A program made the position numbers and the translations under genes. The notes under the pieces were generated by a model that did not search any database, was not told the DNA's origin, and saw nothing but the letters and a program-made list of their open reading frames with translations. Shown piece after piece: positions 22,488 to 31,986 of a DNA stretch of 64,000 nt. Source of the stretch: Oscheius dolichura. Its lineage: Eukaryota > Nematoda > Chromadorea > Rhabditida > Rhabditidae. The DNA lies in NCBI GenBank assembly GCA_932521035.1, contig OW051495.1:8432001-8496000 (forward strand). The letters are read 5' to 3'. Position 1 is the first letter of the stretch; each line of letters starts with the position of its first letter.

Positions 22488-23224
22488 ATGGTTAGTATTA
22501 TTATATTTTTCAGTTAAAAAATCTTTTAGAATCCAATAGAATGGCATATTCTTGTCATGCTGAATTGGATGGTTGCCGTAACTGTATTGGGGGCCTTTAT
22601 GTCCATGTACGATTGTTTTGACGACGTTGTCGAGACGCAGGGTATTTGGAAAAGGAAATTGGAAGAATTCGAGGTAACCGAACCATTTTCAAACAAGGAA
22701 ATCCGTTCATTTGTTCACTTGGGAAGGAAATGGGATGTTCAGCTGATTTTAAACGAAAACTGGGTTTTGGGATTGTTTGTTTAATTTAAACTGACCTACG
22801 AAACCATCATCAATCAAATCTGATTCGCTTTTTCCCTTCAGAAAATTTTTATTACAGACATCGAATGAAACGCCGACTGGTTCTTTTTTATTCCAATAAT
22901 TTATTCTTTCAGAAACTCACGGACAACTCCTTGGCAATAATGAAAGGACAAGACAATTACGTAAAGAATATTGCCCATGTTCCCTTCAATGTGGTACCCG
23001 AGAATACTGTCATTCATCAGTGCGGTGGTGAGTCGTTTTTCAATAAATCGTTTGAGGCGAAAGCCTATTTAGCAAATGATAATAACCAGACGATAACGTC
23101 GACACCGTCACAGTATTTTGAAAGGCTCCCATTTGAAGCAGAATACAATCTCTCGAGCTTTTTACATATGGTCTATGGGGATATTGTATGGTTATTCTAT
23201 TCTGATTGTTATGGAAATTTATGA
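22488..23224 (+). CDS. ORF resembling a collagen N-terminal domain only
   Basis: A plausible model joins an ATG exon ending at 22490 to 22530..22673 and 22913..23224. The protein starts with a membrane segment (LNWMVAVTVLGAFMSMYD). An amphipathic stretch with KRKLEEFEKLTDNSLAIMKG follows, like the region after TM in cuticle collagens (Col_cuticle_N). No Gly-X-Y block follows. After HQCGG the frame runs to a stop at 23224, or splices at a GTGAGT at 23028 to an exon I cannot find. It is divergent from the true collagen gene 0.7 kb away. It could be a degenerate collagen or a collagen-N-only protein. Confidence 0.35.
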
Positions 23225-23909
23225 ACTATAACAAGATAAATGAGCAATTCAAAGCGTGCCCCGTTCATAGATTGTTTCATCGAAAACTTACCCCTGAAAT
23301 GAAACCACTGAAACTGAATTGAGATGGCCTTTCGGCTATTTCAGTCATACCTAATATTCTATTCTGCTATCTCATCATCCGAGCAGGTGAAGCTGAAGGT
23401 TACAGGTGTCTTGAACCACTATTTTACTTTACCATTCTGAAATGTTTCGCTCCGTATAAGTGTTCTTATTTCTTATTTTTTTCACGCTCATTCGATGCCT
23501 GTAGTAAAATTTTGAAAATGGAATCTTTCCGGGGAGATCATTGGATGGCCATACAGAAAATTGACAAGGCTCGGCGAGCAAGATAACGGCGAAGAGAAGT
23601 TAATGAAGAAGGTGGCCCCAAGTTCGATCTGGCCGTTTTTTTGTCTGCTTCTTATTACTGTTCTCCTATATTTTAACGGCCGAGAGTCTTCAAATGTTAC
23701 AAGTCTTTTTTCCTGCGTGTTTCGCTCCGTATTTCACTGAATTTTGCAGATTCTCAATGGTCTACTGTACTTCCCCAGATCCCGTGGAGAGGTAAAAAAG
23801 CTTCTCTTGCACAGCTTAGAAGTCTGCCGAAAATAGTTTAAAGTTAGTTCAAATAAGAAGAAGAATAAGAAGAAACAACGAATTCTCAACATCTTTATTG
23901 ATTAGAAAA
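23225..23909. other. intergenic, nothing recognised
   Basis: No exon supported. An AATAAAG on the minus strand at about 23892-23898 fits the 3' end of the gene to its right. Confidence 0.4.
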
Positions 23910-24255
23910 TTATACGTCGTCATTGGATGATCCGCCACAGGAACAGGCGTCGTCGTGGACAATCTCCGGGTTGTCCTTCTCATAGAGCACATCCATGAAG
24001 TGCTCTTCAACGAGGATCTTCATGTAGAATCCATACAGTTCTCCGTTCTTAATCCACATATCATTTGTTGCCAAGCCATTTTTCTGAACACGACGTGCTT
24101 GCTATTAGAACCTCCTGTGCTTTTAGCAGTTTGATCATCGTCGCACATTTTTCTGCAGTCCATTTAACCGACTCGATATCAAGAGATCTACATGTAAGGC
24201 GATATTTCATCAGAAAATCACGAACTGCGAGTAAACTTTCTTTACCTGAAAACAT
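23910..24255 (-). CDS. hypothetical protein, 5' end unknown
   Basis: On the minus strand one frame covers KESLLAVRDFLMKYRLTC and on to IKLLKAQE. A second covers KNGLATNDMWIKNGELYGF to a stop at 23910 with a DACSCGGSSNDDV end. They join in phase if GTTCTA...TTCAG (28 nt, about 24083-24110) is an intron, which is very short even for a nematode; otherwise a frameshift is present. A TTTTCAG acceptor just 5' suggests more exons upstream. Lys/Glu-balanced and apparently soluble; no family recognised. Confidence 0.35.
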
Positions 24256-24994
24256 TTTATAAGAGAATAAGTTTTCTTCACAAACCGACTATGATTTGCC
24301 TTGGGCGAATGCCACAGAGCGCTATTTGGTCTTCTAAATAGCTAAAAATGCTTTTACCCAATAGAACTCGTCATTCTCTTTCTTGCGATATAGATTTCAT
24401 TTAATATGACCGAGTTTCATTTTTGACGAGTACCGGCCGCCTGATTTTGGCCATTTTTCTTCACCCAGCTGTAGCTCGTTTTGTTTATCTCCAATCTACC
24501 TGGTTCATCTACCATTTAGCTGGGCTTGTAAAGTGCTACTGATGTAGAAGCATAGCTGATAAGTTTTGCAAGAGACGTGGGCCCCCGAGGTGCCGATAGC
24601 TTCGCGCCTTTTAGAGAGTTGTAGCTCACTCAAATTGCAAAATTCTTTCGCTGCTGAACATACCACAAAAAACTACACATATAAATTTCATAAAAAGAGT
24701 ATTCGGAGTGTAAATCATATTCGGCACCCCCACAAACAACGTGGTAGGGTCGTCAATCTTAATGATTTTTCACGTAGAATTAGCCTGTAGGCATTTTGGG
24801 TAAAAAATCTGACCAGAAGTATGTTAGCGGCAATACTTATTGCCCGCCCTAATACTTGTTATCGACTGAAAAATTACAGTAATCAGACCCGACAATGCGA
24901 GACAAGGCGAATGGGCTGTCTGGGCAAAACGTCAACAAGCAGGTGAAACGCAGGGATCATACATTAACTATTGCCTCACCTGCTCAATTCTGCA
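24256..24994. other. intergenic, nothing recognised
   Basis: AT-rich, many stops in all frames. Upstream region of the receptor pseudogene D1. Confidence 0.45.
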
Positions 24995-26244
24995 ATGTTT
25001 CTCGCTGCTATTATTTCTTCACCCTTAGCTACGATAGCTGTAGTGGAAGGGCTTTTGGCTACAGTAATAAATGCTGTTCTTCTCTATATTATTTATAAAT
25101 GCACACCTCCAAAAATGAAAGGTTATCGTCTAATTCTATTGACCATGGCGGTAAGATACTGGAAAGTCTCGTTCAATTAGCAAAAGAGGTCTCGAAGCGA
25201 CCTTGCGGTTACCTGTCTAACTCTATTACACGAAATATTAGCCTCCTTGCAGGCTTCCCAACTTCTTATTGGACAATGTGCTTTCGGATGCACTCCAGAT
25301 TATTTGTATCCATTACCAGTCCTTCGAATTAATGGCTATTTTAAATTATTGGGTACCGCATATGGTGGACACCTTTCGGCACCTAATTACTACTGTTTCA
25401 TCATATAATACTTTCAGCTAATCTTGCTAGTATTCCTCTATACTGTCGGGGGGCTGTGTATAACGGAATGCTCTCTTTTTCGTTATTATACCCTAACTCA
25501 GAAGAAGAAATTTCAGCTGAAAACGAGCAGCTATCTTTTGTTCCACGTTTCCATTGGAGTACTTTTCATTTCATTAGGCACATTGATTAGTAAATATTTT
25601 CTACAAACCATAGAGGTAATTTTTTTTTGCACGGATTCATTTCTGCCAATATTTGAGAAAGTACGGTACTTACACGTTTCAGGGGCTGAAAGAGTACGCC
25701 AAGTCCCACGGTTTCTCACTTGATGGCATTGATCTAAAAAATGATGTACTTGTAGTTGCAAACGTCTCTTCGCCTTATTTTCTACCTATTTGTTTGAATT
25801 TATTTAAAGAAATAAGCTAATAATATCCCTTTTCAGTTAGCCTCATGATTCTATTGACTCTATCTATACCAATTATTAACTACCTGCTCAATTTTCTAAC
25901 CCATCGCTTAATGAAGCAGCACTTCTCCATCGTCCACATGAGTGATGTTCATTATCAACAACAAAAGCGGATGACAATGCTACTTATTGGCCAGGGTTCC
26001 CTACCTTTGGTTATACCAGCTCTTGTTGCACTTATTCTGGCACCGTGGTTTCCTGACCTGTTGCACGGCAAACCACCATCAAGATTTGTATGGAATTTTG
26101 GTCTTTGTACCGTAGTACCTGTATCCTGTGCTCAGTCCCATTCTCACTATTATTCTTACTAAACCATATTATATGCCGTTTAAAATAATATTGAGAAGAA
26201 TATCATGTAAACGTGAAGCTTCCGTATCTGTAATAAAGTTTTGA
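24995..26244 (+). pseudogene. Srh-type chemoreceptor D1, disabled
   Basis: Exons match D3 one for one: 24995..25150, 25253..25378, 25418..25615, 25683..25791, 25837..26244. TM1 (LLYIIYKCTPPKMKGYR) and the pre-TM6 QQQKRMTMLLIGQGSLPLVIP are preserved. Two lesions are visible. The donor after exon 2 reads GC with poor consensus (CTTTCG then GCACCT), where D2 and D3 have GT. Exon 5 carries one extra base at about 26118-26120 relative to D2 and D3; it shifts the frame just before TM7 and gives an early stop near 26160. The old frame resumes and runs to the family stop at 26244. Likely a recent pseudogene. Confidence 0.7.
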
Positions 26245-26835
26245 AGCTTTCTTGGGTCTGTTGGAGAGACAGATGACAGGAAGTCCATCCTCTCTGGGGT
26301 TTACAAGTTATTCGAGCAACATATTCCACTAGGAATTCTTTAGAATGCACACGCGATGGTTGCTGCAGGATTCACCATTTTTCACCAATCCAAAAAGAAC
26401 AACAGTGATATTGTGATAATGAAGAAAGAGTCTAAAGGCAAAATTTCGTTTTGAAGACCCACTTGGGCATGATATTGAAGGGCCATCTATTGCAGAGCAG
26501 CACTGTGCGGATCATCCGATCCGTATCCAGAAAACCACCGGATTCGGACCGGTTAATACTTTTTTTGAAAGGCTTGCTCCGATCCAGATCCCATCCGAAC
26601 TGAAAATGCCCGATCCGCACAGCAGCCCTGTAACGGAGAACATAATATACTTTGCTCGTGGGAGGCAGAGATTCTGCCGCAGAGGCGACCTTTCGCTTTG
26701 TTCTCACTTTAATCATACACTGTTCTCTTCGCAATTCTCGTTAGATCATACCAGGTGAAACTGGCATTAGATTTCACTATTAGATTTCTGGTACCTTGAG
26801 CTCCTTGAGCTATAACTTTATTCCAGCTCTCCAAA
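26245..26835. other. intergenic between receptor copies
   Basis: No exon supported. The last 100 bp resembles the upstream flank of D3. Confidence 0.4.
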
Positions 26836-27235
26836 ATGTTTATTGACGCTATTATTGCATCACCCTTATCCATTTTATTCCAATTGGAAGCATTGTTAGC
26901 AGCAATTATAAATGCCGTCCTTCTCTACATTATTTACAAATATACACCCCCGAAAATGAGAGATTATCGCCTAATTCTGTTGACTATGGCGGTAAGAGAA
27001 ATGTAGGGAGCAGGGTGAAACATTTCTATTCATACAGGCTTCTCAATTTCTGATTGGACTAGGTGGAGTAGGATGCACACCCGAGTATTTGTATCCGCTG
27101 CCTGCTCTACGAATCAATGGCTACTTTAAATATTTAGGTGCCTCTGGAGGACAGCTGTCGGTTTGTTCAAGTATTCTCTAGTTAGAATCAATTTTAACTC
27201 CAGCTAATTCAATTTGTATTCTTCTATGCCATAGG

Positions 27236-28179
27236 TAGGGACCGCAAAGTGAAAATTAGATTTCATCGCCACACGTTGATTTTGGTGTCAATCGAAAGAG
27301 CTCGTAGTAACTATACATTGTTGAGATATTTGCGATTTTGTGGCGCGCCGCCGAGCTTGGTTTTCTGAAGAAATTTTGGTCGCGGGCTTGACGATCCAGC
27401 GACCAAAGTTCGATCCCCGCCAGCGTCAAAAATTTTTGCTTTTTAGATTTTTACATCAAAATGCTCCTCATAATGTGACGAATCGAATGCCGTTAAAATT
27501 TCACAAATTGGTTATCAGAATATTCTGAAAAATGCATAAAACCAAAGCGAATTCGCAGCGGTGCGCCGTTACCTGTTGGCTGGCGCGTGAATACCAAACA
27601 AAATTTTTACAAGTTTCATACATAAAACAAGCTCGTAACAAATTCGGCGACGGTGGATTTTGCTGATTTTTTACTAGGAATTTGGTAACAACATACTTAT
27701 TCTATATCATAAAAAAATTAGTGAAATTGGTTGAAATGAAAGTTTAGTAGCTATTTTTCACTACTTCTAAAAATGATCATTTTTATAAATTCATTTTCTC
27801 ATCAATTCTAATATATTTTCCTATGTTTTATGCTTGTTTTTTTTATAGTAAACAAGCTGAAAAAAATTACCAGATGTAGCAAACATGCTAGTTATTTTAA
27901 AAATATTGAATTTGAATACAACTAATCATGCAACTTCAAAGCATTATTTAAATTTTCGGCGACGGTGGATTTTTTTGATTTTTTAAACATAACTTACACA
28001 TATCTTTTACTATAAAAAGCATTAAAAAAATAGCTGGAATCGGCTGGTACTAAAAAGTTATAAGGGAAAAACTATTTTATGATGGGTTTTGTCATAGATA
28101 GAGCATATATTATGGAAAACTGTTGTTGTAGTTAAATGCTACGCCAAATTTTATTTTTTTTTTGCGTTTGCGGTCCCTA
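27236..28179. mobile_element. hAT-like non-autonomous DNA transposon
   Basis: Perfect 13-bp terminal inverted repeats (TAGGGACCGCAAA ... TTTGCGGTCCCTA) are flanked by the 8-bp direct repeat GCCATAGG (27228-27235 and 28180-28187), the hAT target-duplication length. There is no transposase ORF. The interior is AT-rich, holds a direct repeat around GGCGACGGTGGATTTT (27640 and 27959), and includes a tRNA-like module at 27338-27445. Confidence 0.85.
27338..27445 (+). repeat. tRNA-like SINE module inside the hAT-like element
   Basis: A box-A-like TGGCGCGCCG, a box-B-like AGTTCGATCCC, then CGCCAGCGTCAAAAATTTTTGCTTTTT. The B-box-to-tail part matches the module at 15120-15222. Confidence 0.45.
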
Positions 28180-29052
28180 GCCATAGGTGGAATGTGTATA
28201 ACCGAATGCTCTCTCTTCCGTTATTATACTATAGCTCATAAGAAGTATCACTTGACGACAAGCTACTATCTTCTATTTCATTTCATGTTCACCATAGTTA
28301 TCATCTCATTGGGCATGTTTATGAGCAGATATTTTTTAATGACCAAAGAGGTAATGTTTTCACAAGAACGCCCCCTTTCAAACGGCGTTTTATTAGAGAT
28401 TTCGTTCAAAAAAAAGGAATTGCTCATTTCAGGGTCTTATAGAGTATGCAAAATTGCATGGCTATTCACTTGGTCCAATAGATCTCGAGAATGACGTCCT
28501 TACAATATTAAACATATCTTCGCCATACTGCCTTCCAATCTGTTCGCTTTTGCCTCGAAAATAATCACAAATTCCCTTTTCAGTTGTCATCATGATTAGC
28601 TTGATCATCATTATTCCGATTCTTAATTACCTACTCAATTTCCGGACTCATCAATATATGAAACGTTATTTTAATGTTGCTCACTTCAGCAGAATTCATT
28701 ATCACCAGCAGAGGAGAATGACAATGTTACTTATTGGACAGGGATCTCTTCCCTTGGTGATACCTGTGCTGATTGCACTTATTCTAGCACCGAGTGTTCC
28801 TGATATGATCAATGGAAAGCCACCGTCAAAATTTATATTTGAGATCGGTCTTTGTACCGTCGTATTATATCCTGTGCTTAGTCCTATCCTTACAATTGTC
28901 CTTACAAAACCGTATTATGCGCCTTTTAGATTACTTTTGAGAAGAATCACCTCGAAACATGAATTATCAGTATCGGTAACAAAATTTTGAGTCTCATGGA
29001 ATAAAAAGGAAATGGCAGTTTATTAGTAGAGTAGTTAAATACTGTAATAACT

Positions 29053-29659
29053 TCACCAGCCATGCTTCTTCAACAAGCCGTTTCCACGAGCATCGCCGTC
29101 GTAGATTCCATCTCCACGAAGGTACCAGTTACGGGAACGGTCCTTTCCATTGTAAACGTCCCAGTGCTTCGATTTTCTATAAAAATCTGGGTTACAGATC
29201 AAATCGGAGTAACCCACCCGTTGTTTGTGGTAACATCGCACCAGAAGAGGGTTCTTCCGAAGACATGGGGCTCTAAAGTTTCTCATTTGAGGAAAGGAGA
29301 GCCTGCGGTGCTTACTAAATGTCCAAGCAAAGTCGTGACCATCTCGGAGTACTTTTGTACCTATTCTATCGTTCTTCGAGGCGCAATTAGCAGTTACGAC
29401 GACGTCTCGGCCCATTGTGTTGATTATGCGAACATACCGGTTGGAATGTTTTGCTGAAAGAAAGATTTTTATGTCAGTTGGCGTTGGAACACTAGGATGT
29501 AATAGACTTACACGCAGCTGCGTCTATCTTGAGTCCAACGTCGATCAACTCCTCAAAGGCAGTTCTAAAGTTTTGTTTGGATTACGGTGGTGGGGAAGCC
29601 AACAGTTGAGCCACGTAGAAGAAGAGAAGGAGGAGAAGTCCGCCGTACGAGTAATTCAT
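29053..29659 (-). CDS. secreted S1/SPH-like protein (plant self-incompatibility fold), copy 1
   Basis: Five exons (complement 29604..29659, 29512..29564, 29316..29453, 29218..29272, 29053..29176) give 141 aa, with introns of 39-58 nt. A signal peptide (MNYSYGGLLLLLFFYVAQL) is followed by a short linker and one domain: RIINTMGRDVVVTANCAS, then NDRIG, GHDFAWTF, GRTLFWCD and a C-terminal NWYLRGDGIYDG. The order corresponds to the plant S1/SPH family (PF05938): V-x-I-x-N-x-L, H/N-C-x-S-x-D-D-x-G, W-x-F, T-L-F-x-C, W-x-V-x-x-D-G-I-Y. The first disulphide pair is present; the second plant pair is not. Function in an animal is unknown. Divergent neighbour of copy 2. Confidence 0.72.
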
Positions 29660-30070
29660 CTCTGTAGCTGAAGAACAGCCACCAAAGCCTGTAATTAGCT
29701 CCTAAATTGACGGTATTTGTAGTTTTCAAAAAGGGCGGAGCCGGTCAAAAAAAAAGTGATCAGACCGTGGTCAAGCGGGGAGGTGACGACTGTTTGTTTT
29801 ACGAGAGGGGAAAACATGACGTATCAGCGCTTGGAATTTTCAAGAAAATGAGAGTATTGCGCCTGAAGGAAATCTCTATATTATTCCTTTTCAAGAATTT
29901 CAAAGCCGAATGTACGGGTCAAAAAAGAAGGAAAACGGTTGTCAGTCATCACATCAAAATGGGGAAACGCCTATTCTTTTAAAATTGAACCCGCCTATCG
30001 TAATTTATTGGACTAATTGCCAAACAAAAGCTTATTTTTTGGACCAAACAGGTTGCCATTCATTTGTGGG

Positions 30071-30276
30071 GGCGAACACTCTCCCTCACCATGAAAAACT
30101 CACCATGGTGATATCACCAACTTTCTCAAACTCTTCAATTTTCTTGCCAAAGGCAGGCTTTAGGCTTAGTAATGCCTATTTACTCGTTTCCGGATGTTTT
30201 GCAGGGGGTTCGGGGGGCGGCTGCCCCCCGAGGCTTAGTAAAATGCGCGAAACCATGGTGAGGGAGAGTGTTGGCC
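30071..30276. mobile_element. Mutator-like MITE, 206 bp
   Basis: Ends GGCGAACACTCTCCCTCACC and its inverse, with a perfect 19-bp inverted core (30075-30093 versus 30254-30272). It is flanked by 9-bp direct repeats ATTTGTGGG and ATTTGCGGG (one mismatch). The GGC(C/G)AACACT terminus and 9-bp duplication are shared with the larger element at 37342-38691. Confidence 0.72.
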
Positions 30277-30552
30277 ATTTGCGGGTTACATTTCTAGGAC
30301 GGGGCACTCACTCCCGCCGACAATCTCTACAGTTTGTTTAACCAGCTGTGGGCCTCCGTTCGTCTGACCCGTAGCTATTTTTACAAGTCAGCGACCAGGC
30401 CCTTTGTTATATTGACCGACTAGGGAAAATACTACCACCAGGCCGCCACTCTTTACAAAAATTCGTCATCACCAAATAATGAGTAGATTCCTTTAACAAC
30501 CACCGCCCACGTCGGCTCGCGACCTTTTTCGCGATCCGCCTGCTTCGTACAC

Positions 30553-30560
30553 TATAAATA
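30553..30560 (+). promoter_or_regulatory. TATA box of S1/SPH-like copy 2
   Basis: TATAAATA 80 bp before the ATG at 30640, in otherwise GC-balanced sequence. Confidence 0.55.
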
Positions 30561-30639
30561 CGGTCGCTGTTTTACCGTTACCATCTTCCAGTTCAGGCTT
30601 TCTACAGTCTAGTGAAGCCCAGCCTCGTCTACAGTAAGA

Positions 30640-31446
30640 ATGCTCTTCACCAAGCTGGTCATCGGGATTCTGCTCCTCGCTTCAGCCGCCAATGCAATGT
30701 ACTTTTTCTACTGTATTTTCCATATAACTACTATTTTCAGTATCCCTGCTGTACTGCTAATTGGTGGGAGAGTTCTTGGTGAAGCTTTGAAGAAAATGAA
30801 CAGCGAAAAACATGTCAAGGTAACTTTCTCCTCTTATCCTATCATAATCCTACCCTAATAATAGGCAGATCTCTGTCTGTCTGTTTGTCTGCAAGACCTG
30901 TCGTCTATACGGATTTGACGGTCAAAAGCAGACAGTTAGAGAAGCAGAAAGATCCGACCGGTTCGGTTTTATTCGACCGTCCAATCTTTTTCGACTGTCA
31001 TATTTTTAATCCAAACGCGGCCAAAGGCCGCCGGAGGCATACTAGTTAATGATAAAATAGAGAGCGTTTAGCTTGTCAATACGATGGGGAGAAATGTCAT
31101 TGTTACGGCTAACTGTGCTTCTGGAGACGACCGAGTTGGAGAATATAAACTGAAGGATGGAGAGGGATTCGCCTGGAAATTCAGTAAGTCTTTATCCCTT
31201 AGCTTACAGTATTAAAACTGTTTTAGAGCCCCATTTCTTGGGAAGGACTCTCTTCTGGTGTGACATTACAACGAACACCGGGTATTTGATTCACTTTAAA
31301 GGAAGAAATAACAAATTTATAGAAAAAGAAAGCATTGGGACGTCTATAGAGGCCATCAGAACAGCCAAAACTGGTATCTGCGAGGAGACGGCGGCTATAC
31401 CGGCAAAGAAAACGGAGCCGACATCAGGAAGCAATGGAGTTTCTAA
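30640..31446 (+). CDS. secreted S1/SPH-like protein, copy 2
   Basis: Five exons (30640..30698, 30741..30819, 31072..31183, 31227..31281, 31323..31446) give 142 aa. The signal peptide is MLFTKLVIGILLLASAANA. The domain repeats copy 1: LVNTMGRNVIVTANCAS, DDRVG, EGFAWKF, GRTLFWCD, KHWDVY, QNWYLRGDGGYTG. The last two exons have the same lengths as in copy 1 (55 and 124 nt) and the same 41-nt intron between them. A single long ORF reading through that small intron gives a false C-terminus. Intron 2 (30820-31071) has been enlarged by a Helitron-like insertion. Both cysteines and the core Trp/Gly positions are conserved, so the gene looks functional. Confidence 0.72.
30848..31045 (+). mobile_element. 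Helitron-like non-autonomous element, 198 bp
   Basis: Starts TCCTACCCTAATAATAGG after an A. It ends with a perfect hairpin GCGGCC-AAA-GGCCGC, then CGGAGGCATACTAG before a T. 5'-TC, a hairpin about 10 nt from a 3'-CTRR, and insertion between A and T without duplication are Helitron marks. A second copy is at 52468-52649 and a 5' fragment at 14106. Confidence 0.78.
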
Positions 31447-31986
31447 TCTGTGGTAATTGTTATAATAAACGTTTTATATTTTTCTGATCTTTTCCCCAGC
31501 CGCCAATTCTCCTTCGCGACTCCCCTCCGCCTCTTTTTTTCTCTACAAGTAGACACCAAAAACACTCCCGGAGGCCGTTTTGATCGTTTGTGATTGTGGG
31601 ACCTTTACGATCATTTTTCGCTTTTGACCATTTTTCGACCAGAGTTTTATTCCCGGCAACGTATTTCCTCGATTTCGGCAACGAGATCATAAATGTGCAT
31701 TTTTCTCATGATCCTGGAATCCGGATGCATAAATAAATATGCCATCGTAATCAGGATAAAAAGGCGAATTTTTTAAGCACAAGTTGTTTTAGGACCCTGA
31801 CAGTTCATACAGTAGCCCCGGGTATTTTTAAAAGCTTAAAAGTTTTAAAAAAGGCAGGTAAAAACTTGCAAAGAATGGTCTGTTCTACCTGTTAGAACCC
31901 CCATGCGCCTTATTCCATTTCGAAGTCGTATTTCATTTCCACCGTGGCAGCCGGCTGCTTTTCTACTTCCTGCTACTTTTTATAAA
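31447..31986. other. intergenic, nothing recognised
   Basis: 3' flank of S1/SPH-like copy 2 (AATAAA near 31462) and upstream region of the F-box gene. Confidence 0.45.

Larger units (their letters stand above)
26836..28990 (+). pseudogene. Srh-type chemoreceptor D2, split by a transposon
   Basis: Exons 26836..26991, 27038..27160, 27204..27235 plus 28188..28350, 28433..28541 and 28584..28990 correspond exactly in length to D3 (156/123/195/109/407). The third exon is cut after the codons for FFYAIG by a 944-bp element. The element plus its duplicated 8 bp (952 nt) is not a multiple of three, so it breaks the frame. Without the insertion every phase would be intact, and no other lesion is visible, so the insertion looks like the sole cause of inactivation and is probably recent. 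Unless the element is spliced out as an intron, the receptor is not made. Confidence 0.8.
29660..30639. other. divergent intergenic region of the S1/SPH-like pair
   Basis: Shared upstream region. It contains a 206-bp Mutator-like MITE (30071-30276) and the TATA box of copy 2. Nothing else is recognised. Confidence 0.55.

Noticed and set aside
29053-29415. Contiguous 120-aa ORF as the whole of S1/SPH-like copy 1
   Set aside because: It includes two introns. Removing them restores the FWCD and KHWDVY blocks shared with copy 2 and adds a signal peptide exon.
31157-31456. Single 99-aa ORF over the second half of S1/SPH-like copy 2
   Set aside because: It reads through a 41-nt intron and is out of frame with the conserved C-terminus. 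The spliced model matches copy 1 in exon lengths.
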